A stretch of DNA of 11,463 bases from Clostridiales bacterium (lineage in GTDB: Bacteria > Bacillota > Clostridia > Lachnospirales > Lachnospiraceae), in assembly GCA_019423795.1 (NCBI GenBank), contig JAHZAT010000013.1, positions 1 through 11,463 of the forward strand, given 5' to 3'. Both the position numbers and the translations under genes were made by a program. Under the pieces are notes generated by a model that was not told where the DNA came from, did not search any database, and worked only from the letters and a program-made list of their open reading frames with translations. Shown here in pieces: positions 6,210 to 11,463 of this stretch (position 1 is its first letter; each line of letters begins with the position of its first letter).

Positions 6210-7968
6210 GACTGGAACAATTTATGGAATCAACGGACCTGTCATTTATCTGGCTGGAAATACTGGATTTAAGATGTCAGAAATGGTTTATGTCGGCAAA
6301 GAAAAATTAGTTGGAGAAGTCATTTCTCTGGATAAAGACCGTACGACGATTCAGGTATATGAAGAAACATCAGGATTAAAACCGGGCGAGATCGTGGAAG
6401 CAAGCGGGGAGGCAGTATCCGTCACATTAGCGCCCGGAATCCTTGATAACATTTTTGATGGAATTGAACGTCCTTTAGAGAGAATCGCAGAAAATGCAGG
6501 TGTATTTATCACAAGAGGTATCAGCGTAGATTCACTTGATATGGAGAAATTGTGGGACACAAAATTAGTTGTCAATGAAGGAGATGTTCTTCATGGTGGT
6601 GATATCTATGCCCAAGTGCAGGAAACAAGAGCCATCGTACACAAATGCATGGTGCCGCCAGATCTTACAGGAACGGTTACCTTTGTGGCATCTGATGGAG
6701 AACATGCGATCAAGGATCATATGATCACGTTAAGATTGGACGATGGAACGGAAAAACAGTTAACAATGATCCAGAGATGGCCAATCAGGGTTCCAAGACC
6801 TGTTCACGACAGAATTCCGGCATGTGTGCCACTGGTAACAGGCCAGAGAATACTGGATACAATGTTTCCGATTGCTAAAGGTGGAACTGCGGCAATTCCA
6901 GGTGGTTTTGGTACTGGAAAGACAATGACACAGCATCAGATTGCGAAATGGTCCGATGCGGATATTATCATTTATATCGGATGCGGGGAACGTGGAAATG
7001 AGATGACACAGGTATTGGAAGAATTTTCAGAATTAGTTGATCCAAAGAGTGGTAATCCATTGATGGACCGAACAACACTGATCGCCAACACATCCAATAT
7101 GCCGGTAGCAGCACGTGAAGCATCTATTTATACAGGACTTACGTTGGCAGAATATTACCGTGATATGGGATATGATGTCGCGATCATGGCGGATTCTACT
7201 TCAAGATGGGCAGAAGCGTTAAGAGAATTGTCCGGTCGTCTGGAAGAGATGCCAGCAGAAGAAGGATTTCCGGCATATTTAGCTTCCAGATTATCAGCTT
7301 TTTATGAGAGAGCTGGAATGATGCACAACTTAAATGGAATGGACGGTTCTGTAACGATCATCGGTGCAGTATCTCCGCAGGGAGGAGATTTCTCAGAGCC
7401 AGTTACACAGAATACCAAACGATTTGTCCGTTGCTTCTGGGGACTTGATAAATCCTTGGCTTACGCAAGACATTTTCCAGCGATTCACTGGTTAACGAGT
7501 TACAGTGAATATCTGACAGATCTCGGCGGCTGGTACAGAGATCATGTATCCCCCAATTTTGTGGACTATCGAAATCGTCTGATGGCGATCTTAAATCAGG
7601 AAAGTAGTTTGATGGAGATCGTAAAACTGATCGGTGGGGATGTTCTTCCAGATGATCAGAAATTAACGTTAGAGATCGCAAGGGTGATCCGATTAGGATT
7701 TCTGCAGCAAAATGCTTTCCATAAAGATGACACTTGCGTGTCCATGGAGAAGCAATTTAAAATGATGGAAGTTATTTTATATCTGTATCAAAAGAGCAGG
7801 GAACTTGTAGCGAGAGGAATGCCAATGAGCGTGCTAAAAGCAGAAGGGATCTTTGAGAAAGTCATTGCGATCAAATACGATGTTCCGAATGACAATCTGC
7901 AATTACTGGATCTCTACCGTAAACAGATTGATGATTTCTATGACGCAGTACTGGAAAAGAATGCATAA
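6202..7968 (+). CDS. ntpA: V/A-type ATPase catalytic subunit A
   Basis: The 588-residue catalytic subunit (also AtpA), which hydrolyses or makes ATP in the A3B3 head. In order: beta-barrel domain 1-70; the bulge region specific to V/A-type A subunits about 115-185; nucleotide domain with P-loop GGFGTGKT at 234-241 (K240, T241); GERGNEM with catalytic E263; Walker B region DVAIMADSTSRWAEA with D331; LSGRLEEMPAEEGFPAYLASRL; and a helical C-terminal domain. The length matches the family (about 580-600). The P-loop has Gly where most A subunits have Pro (GPFG), and Thr where many have Ser, Ala or Cys. All catalytic residues are intact. GTG 6202 is the start, with AAAGGGGGTG upstream inside subunit E. 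Confidence 0.98.
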   Translation: MSKTGTIYGINGPVIYLAGNTGFKMSEMVYVGKEKLVGEVISLDKDRTTIQVYEETSGLKPGEIVEASGEAVSVTLAPGILDNIFDGIERPLERIAENAGVFITRGISVDSLDMEKLWDTKLVVNEGDVLHGGDIYAQVQETRAIVHKCMVPPDLTGTVTFVASDGEHAIKDHMITLRLDDGTEKQLTMIQRWPIRVPRPVHDRIPACVPLVTGQRILDTMFPIAKGGTAAIPGGFGTGKTMTQHQIAKWSDADIIIYIGCGERGNEMTQVLEEFSELVDPKSGNPLMDRTTLIANTSNMPVAAREASIYTGLTLAEYYRDMGYDVAIMADSTSRWAEALRELSGRLEEMPAEEGFPAYLASRLSAFYERAGMMHNLNGMDGSVTIIGAVSPQGGDFSEPVTQNTKRFVRCFWGLDKSLAYARHFPAIHWLTSYSEYLTDLGGWYRDHVSPNFVDYRNRLMAILNQESSLMEIVKLIGGDVLPDDQKLTLEIARVIRLGFLQQNAFHKDDTCVSMEKQFKMMEVILYLYQKSRELVARGMPMSVLKAEGIFEKVIAIKYDVPNDNLQLLDLYRKQIDDFYDAVLEKNA

Positions 7969-7983
7969 GGAGGCGGTCATTTT

Positions 7984-9369
7984 ATGGGAATTGAATATTT
8001 AGGACTAAGTAGCATCAAAGGTCCGCTTGTCATTCTGGAAGGAGTACAGGACGCATTTTTTGATGAGATCGTCGAATTTACGGTTGATGGAAAAACGAAA
8101 AAAATCGGAAGGATCATTGAATTATACGAAGATAAAGCGGTGATTCAGGTATTTGAGGGAACGGAAAATATGTCTCTTGATAATACAAGAACAAAATTAA
8201 CTGGACACCCGATGGAAGTCTCTCTTGCACCAGATATGCTAGGGAGAACATTTAACGGAATCGGAAAACCAATCGATGGATTAGGACCACTGATCACCGA
8301 TGTCAAACGAGATGTCAACGGCCTTCCATTAAATCCGGTCCGCAGAAAATATCCAAGAAACTATATCCGTACAGGTATTTCAGCAATTGACGGATTAACA
8401 ACACTGATCCGTGGACAGAAACTTCCCATCTTCTCAGGAAACGGCCTTCCACACGATCAGCTGGCAGCCCAGATCGTAAAACAGGCATCCTTAGGAGATG
8501 GTTCAGATGAGCCATTTGCGGTAGTCTTTGGAGCAATGGGTGTCAAACATGATGTTGCGGATTTCTTTCAGAAGACATTTGAGGAAAGTGGTGTTGCAGA
8601 TCATGTATGTATGTTCTTGAATCTTGCAAATGACCCAGTTGTAGAACGATTGATCACACCAAAAGTAGCCTTAACTGCAGCAGAATATCTTGCATTTGAC
8701 TGTAATATGCATATCTTAGTTATCTTGACAGATATGACATCGTTTGCGGAAGCGATGCGTGAGGTATCTTCATCGAAAGGAGAAATTCCATCCAGAAAAG
8801 GATATCCAGGATATTTGTACAGTGAACTTGCAACATTATACGAACGTGCAGGAATCATCGAAGGAGCAGAAGGTTCGGTCACACAGTTACCAATCTTAAC
8901 TATGCCAAATGATGATATCACTCATCCAATTCCTGACTTAACTGGTTATATTACAGAAGGGCAGATCGTACTGGATCGTAATTTAAACGGACAGTCCATT
9001 TATCCACCGATCAGTGTTTTGCCATCGCTTTCTCGTCTGATGAAAGATGGAATCGGAGAAGGATACACAAGAGAAGATCATCAGGATCTTGCAAACCAGT
9101 TATTTTCCGCTTATGCGAAAGTGGGAGAAGCAAGAAACTTAGCATCTGTTATCGGAGAAGATGAGTTATCCCCAATTGATAAAAAATATCTGGAATTTGG
9201 AAAGGCATTTGAGGAACGATATATCGGTCAGGGGCCGGAAGAAAACCGTTCCATGATCGAAACATTGGATCTTGGATGGGAATTATTAAAGATCCTGCCA
9301 AGAGAAGAATTGGATCGAATCGACACGAAGATCATCGATAAATACCTGCCAAAAGAGCAGGAAAGCTAA
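7984..9369 (+). CDS. ntpB: V/A-type ATPase subunit B (non-catalytic)
   Basis: The 461-residue partner of subunit A (also AtpB) that completes the hexameric head and contributes residues at the A/B interface. The sequence opens with the beta-barrel (EYLGLSSIKGPLVILEG), followed by the core domain. Where A has a P-loop, B has SGNGLPHDQL at 151-160, the expected degenerate site. Other family marks are FLNLANDPVVERLITP, ILTDMTSFAEAMREVS, GYPGYLYSELATLYERAG, and PSLSRLM with R351, the likely arginine finger. The length matches the usual 455-470. ATG 7984 follows AAGGAGG (7967-7973). The 15-bp gap after A fits equal production of A and B. Confidence 0.98.
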   Translation: MGIEYLGLSSIKGPLVILEGVQDAFFDEIVEFTVDGKTKKIGRIIELYEDKAVIQVFEGTENMSLDNTRTKLTGHPMEVSLAPDMLGRTFNGIGKPIDGLGPLITDVKRDVNGLPLNPVRRKYPRNYIRTGISAIDGLTTLIRGQKLPIFSGNGLPHDQLAAQIVKQASLGDGSDEPFAVVFGAMGVKHDVADFFQKTFEESGVADHVCMFLNLANDPVVERLITPKVALTAAEYLAFDCNMHILVILTDMTSFAEAMREVSSSKGEIPSRKGYPGYLYSELATLYERAGIIEGAEGSVTQLPILTMPNDDITHPIPDLTGYITEGQIVLDRNLNGQSIYPPISVLPSLSRLMKDGIGEGYTREDHQDLANQLFSAYAKVGEARNLASVIGEDELSPIDKKYLEFGKAFEERYIGQGPEENRSMIETLDLGWELLKILPREELDRIDTKIIDKYLPKEQES

Positions 9370-9382
9370 AGGTGGTGAGATT

Positions 9383-10024
9383 ATGGACCCACGAGAATTC
9401 CCGACCAAAGGAAATCTGATCGCAGCCAAGAACTCTCTTACATTGGCAAAACAGGGTTACGATCTGATGGATAAAAAAAGAAATATCCTGATTCGTGAGC
9501 TGATGGATCTGATCGATGAGGCGAAAGATATTCAGGAAGAGATTGATACAACATTTACAAGAGCGTATGCATGCCTTCAGAGGGCGAATATCCAGCATGG
9601 GATCAGTAAGGTAGAAGAACTTGCCTATACAGTTCCGATCGAGGACTCGATACAGATTCAGACAAGAAGTATCATGGGAACAGAGATTCCACATGTGAAA
9701 TATGATGCACATGAGAATCAGTTGACATATGCGATGGATGGGACATTTGAATCAATTGATGTTGCCAGGGAAGCGTTTCGGCAGGTGAAGGATCTGACAA
9801 TTAAATTGTCAATGGTTGAAAATGCGGCGTATCGTTTAGCAACTAGTATTAAGAAAACGCAGAAGAGGGCAAATGCGTTGAAGAATATTACGATTCCGAC
9901 TTATACCGGGTTGGTTTATAAGATTTCGAATGAGTTGGAAGAGAAGGAGAGGGAGGAATTTACGAGGCTTAAGGTGATTAAGCGGATGAAGCAGAAAAAT
10001 ACAATATTGAAGAATCAGAAGTAA
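9383..10024 (+). CDS. ntpD: V/A-type ATPase subunit D, central shaft
   Basis: A 213-residue protein (also AtpD) that forms the rotating axle inside the A3B3 head, gripping subunits F and C below. The opening (PTKGNLIAAKNSLTLAKQGYDLMDKKRNIL) is the hallmark of the family, with a long N-terminal helix. A shorter middle part carries beta strands, and a long C-terminal helix (about 120-205) completes an antiparallel coiled coil. The length is usual (200-230). ATG 9383 has AAAGGTGG (9368-9375) 7 bases upstream. It is the last ATPase gene. No hairpin terminator follows directly; the next one is the riboswitch terminator near 10135. Confidence 0.97.
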   Translation: MDPREFPTKGNLIAAKNSLTLAKQGYDLMDKKRNILIRELMDLIDEAKDIQEEIDTTFTRAYACLQRANIQHGISKVEELAYTVPIEDSIQIQTRSIMGTEIPHVKYDAHENQLTYAMDGTFESIDVAREAFRQVKDLTIKLSMVENAAYRLATSIKKTQKRANALKNITIPTYTGLVYKISNELEEKEREEFTRLKVIKRMKQKNTILKNQK

Positions 10025-10050
10025 AAGAAATATTAGAATAAATTACAAAA

Positions 10051-10079
10051 TTGACACAAAATAAAAAATATGCTATCTT
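10051..10079 (+). promoter_or_regulatory. Sigma-A promoter for the fluoride exporter gene
   Basis: A perfect -35 box TTGACA (10051-10056), a 17-base AT-rich spacer, and -10 box TATCTT (10074-10079), preceded by TGC, which gives an extended -10. Transcription would begin about 10086-10090, just before the aptamer at 10093. It starts 26 bases after the stop of subunit D. Confidence 0.85.
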
Positions 10080-10092
10080 AACAAAAGAGAAA

Positions 10093-10150
10093 GGGAATGA
10101 AGTTCTCCCTCGAAGAGATTCGAAACCGCTTATTAAGCTGATGACTTCTG
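10093..10150 (+). ncRNA. Fluoride riboswitch (crcB motif) aptamer
   Basis: This RNA binds fluoride with Mg2+ and controls the gene downstream. P1 is GGGA (10093-10096) with TCCC (10106-10109), enclosing the loop ATGAAGTTC. An optional P2 hairpin TCGAA-GAGA-TTCGA has a GNRA loop (10110-10123). The conserved AAACCGC follows, then P3 GCTT (10129-10132) with AAGC (10135-10138), and the conserved CTGATGA. The family's pseudoknot forms between GAAGT in the P1 loop (10099-10103) and ACTTC (10144-10148). Layout and conserved bases match known crcB-motif aptamers as I remember them. The CLC-F gene downstream independently supports the call. Confidence 0.92.
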
Positions 10151-10181
10151 TGTAATGAACACAGGGGTTATCAGCTTTTTT
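10135..10181 (+). terminator. Riboswitch-controlled intrinsic terminator
   Basis: AAGCTGATGAC (10135-10145) pairs with GTTATCAGCTT (10167-10177) through 11 pairs including one G-U. A second stem inside it is CTGTGT/ACACAG (10148-10153 with 10159-10164), and a run of T ends at 10181. The 5' arm includes the 3' strand of P3 and part of the pseudoknot strand, so the terminator and the folded aptamer exclude each other. Fluoride binding should thus prevent termination, an ON switch. It may also terminate transcripts coming from the V-ATPase operon. Confidence 0.9.
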
Positions 10182-10220
10182 GATGTTTGGATTATATAAA
10201 AAAGAAAGGATTTTAGGAAA

Positions 10221-11417
10221 ATGCAAAAGAAAGACTATATTATACAACTGCTAAAATATATCATCATGGCAATCGTTGTAGGAATTATTGTAGGTGCGAT
10301 CGATGCCTTGTTTGGAAGAGTGCTGATCGCAATCTCAGAGTTCAGGACCATACATTATCAATATTTACTGCCATTCCTGCCAATTGCTGGGCTGGTAATC
10401 ACAGCAATGTATTACGTATTCAGTAAACTAAGTCTAAAAGGAATGAAACTCATTTTCGAAGTTGGCCAGCAAAAAACAGATGCCATCCCATTACTACTAA
10501 TTCCATTAGTAATGATCGGAACATGGTTAACGCATCTATTCGGAGGAAGTGCTGGCAGAGAAGGAGTTGCAGTTCAGATCGGAGCAACCCTGTCTCATGC
10601 ACTCGGAAGAAAATTAAACTTCCCAGAGAATGGAAGAATAATGTTAGTCATCGGTATGGCAGCAGGATTTGGAGGGTTATTTCAGACACCATTAAGTGCA
10701 ACATTCTTTGCAATCGAGGTAATCGTAATCGGGAAAATGGATTATGAAGCACTACTGCCAGCATTGGCGTCTGCATATATAGCAGCATTTACATCTCATA
10801 GCCTGGGGTTAGAAAAATTTTCAGTTGCGATTAAAAATACCATAAATTTAACTGGTACAAAAACGATCATATCAGTAATCATACTTGGAATTTTATTTGG
10901 ACTGACTGGAAGATTGTTTTCTTTTTCATTAAGTAAGTTAAAAGTATTCATGGGAGAAACGATCATGAATCAGTATTTAAGAATCGGAGTTATGGCAATT
11001 CCATTAGCAGCATTATTGTTTATTATTCACGGATCAAGATATAGTGGACTTGGAACAAATATAATCTCAGCAGGATTCGCAGGACAGACAATCTATAGTT
11101 ATGATTGGTTCCTAAAGTTATTATTTACGATTTTTACACTGGCAATCGGATTTCAGGGTGGAGAAGTTACACCACTGTTTTCGATTGGAACATCTCTTGG
11201 AGTGATTCTTGGAGGTCTACTTGGATTACCACCAATGTTATGTGCAGCGCTAGGATATGCAGCAGTCTTTGGAAGCGCAACAAATACACTGATCGCACCG
11301 ATCATGATCGGATTGGAAGTGTTTGGAGGAGCTGATATGGTGTTGTTTGTTATTGTCTGTGTGATTGCTTATGGGGTGAATGGGAATATATCTATTTATG
11401 CACAAGAAAAATTTTAA
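10221..11417 (+). CDS. eriC: CLC-F type fluoride/proton antiporter
   Basis: A 398-residue integral membrane protein of the CLC family with many hydrophobic helices and no C-terminal CBS domains. It should export F- in exchange for H+ and protect the cell from fluoride. Features of the CLC-F branch: KGMKLIFE with M75 where chloride CLCs have the Ser of GSGIP; GSAGREGVAVQIG with gating E114; GGEVTPLF with E315 and T317 where chloride types have GxFxP; and Y393 near the C-terminus in the position of the central Tyr. These correspond at a constant small offset to the M79, E118, E318, T320 and Y396 I recall for the Enterococcus casseliflavus protein. The fluoride riboswitch directly upstream supports this strongly. 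ATG 10221 follows AGAAAGGA (10203-10210). The symbol eriC (eriC-F, clcF) is used loosely in the literature. Confidence 0.95.
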   Translation: MQKKDYIIQLLKYIIMAIVVGIIVGAIDALFGRVLIAISEFRTIHYQYLLPFLPIAGLVITAMYYVFSKLSLKGMKLIFEVGQQKTDAIPLLLIPLVMIGTWLTHLFGGSAGREGVAVQIGATLSHALGRKLNFPENGRIMLVIGMAAGFGGLFQTPLSATFFAIEVIVIGKMDYEALLPALASAYIAAFTSHSLGLEKFSVAIKNTINLTGTKTIISVIILGILFGLTGRLFSFSLSKLKVFMGETIMNQYLRIGVMAIPLAALLFIIHGSRYSGLGTNIISAGFAGQTIYSYDWFLKLLFTIFTLAIGFQGGEVTPLFSIGTSLGVILGGLLGLPPMLCAALGYAAVFGSATNTLIAPIMIGLEVFGGADMVLFVIVCVIAYGVNGNISIYAQEKF

Positions 11418-11424
11418 TTTTGTA

Positions 11425-11456
11425 AGTTGGCCAACTGTAGATTTTGAGTATATGAT
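11425..11456 (+). promoter_or_regulatory. Candidate promoter with palindromic operator, next gene outside window
   Basis: AGTTGGCCAACT (11425-11436) is a perfect 12-bp palindrome. Within it TTGGCC (11428-11433) can serve as a -35 box, 17 bases before TATGAT (11451-11456), a near-consensus -10. A repressor dimer bound there would block this promoter. The stretch is only 46 bases after the exporter gene, and the regulated gene is not visible. No clear T-run follows the palindrome, so it is not a terminator. Confidence 0.45.
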
Positions 11457-11463
11457 AAAAAAT

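Noticed and set aside
9332..9712. Minus-strand open frame of 126 codons opposite the ntpB/ntpD junction
   Set aside because: It covers two real genes and their ribosome site on the opposite strand and shows no family features.
10523..10747. Second plus-strand frame inside the CLC-F gene
   Set aside because: It is an out-of-frame shadow of the conserved GREG region, with no ribosome site and an unlikely residue composition.
11425..11436. Palindrome after the CLC-F gene as an intrinsic terminator
   Set aside because: It has no loop bases and no T-run follows; an operator or chance dyad fits better.

Overview
The window (11,463 bp, AT-rich, every convincing gene on the + strand) looks like chromosome of a low-GC Firmicute. 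A gut Lachnospiraceae-type clostridium is my best guess. The reasons are strong GGAGG ribosome sites, tightly packed genes, TTG/GTG starts, a V/A-type ATPase operon, and a fluoride riboswitch in front of a CLC-F gene. The taxon is an inference; no rRNA or other marker gene is present.

Layout: (1) 1-1340 is the 3' part of a hybrid sensor histidine kinase with one membrane segment, HisKA, HATPase and a receiver domain; its start lies outside the window. (2) 1341-1483 is an AT-rich leader with a weak promoter candidate. (3) 1484-10024 is a complete nine-gene V/A-type ATPase operon in the order G-C-I-K-F-E-A-B-D. Gaps between genes are 12 to 27 bp and there are two overlaps (C/I 4 bp, E/A 8 bp). 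(4) 10025-10220 holds a near-consensus sigma-A promoter, a fluoride riboswitch aptamer and an intrinsic terminator whose 5' arm overlaps the aptamer. (5) 10221-11417 encodes a CLC-F type fluoride/proton antiporter. (6) 11418-11463 is the upstream region of an unseen next gene, with a 12-bp perfect palindrome over a likely -35 box.

How they work together: the V-ATPase has its catalytic head (A3B3), central shaft (D, F, C as rotor socket), peripheral stalks (E, G) and membrane part (I stator, K ring), so no subunit is missing. It couples ATP hydrolysis or synthesis to H+ or Na+ movement. The CLC-F exporter would use proton motive force to expel fluoride, switched on when fluoride binds the leader RNA. 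No terminator is visible between the V-ATPase operon and the riboswitch. The riboswitch terminator may therefore also end V-ATPase transcripts when fluoride is absent, which is the most interesting regulatory idea here.

The systems are recognisable families. I saw no wholly new gene family, CRISPR array, tRNA, rRNA or insertion sequence.
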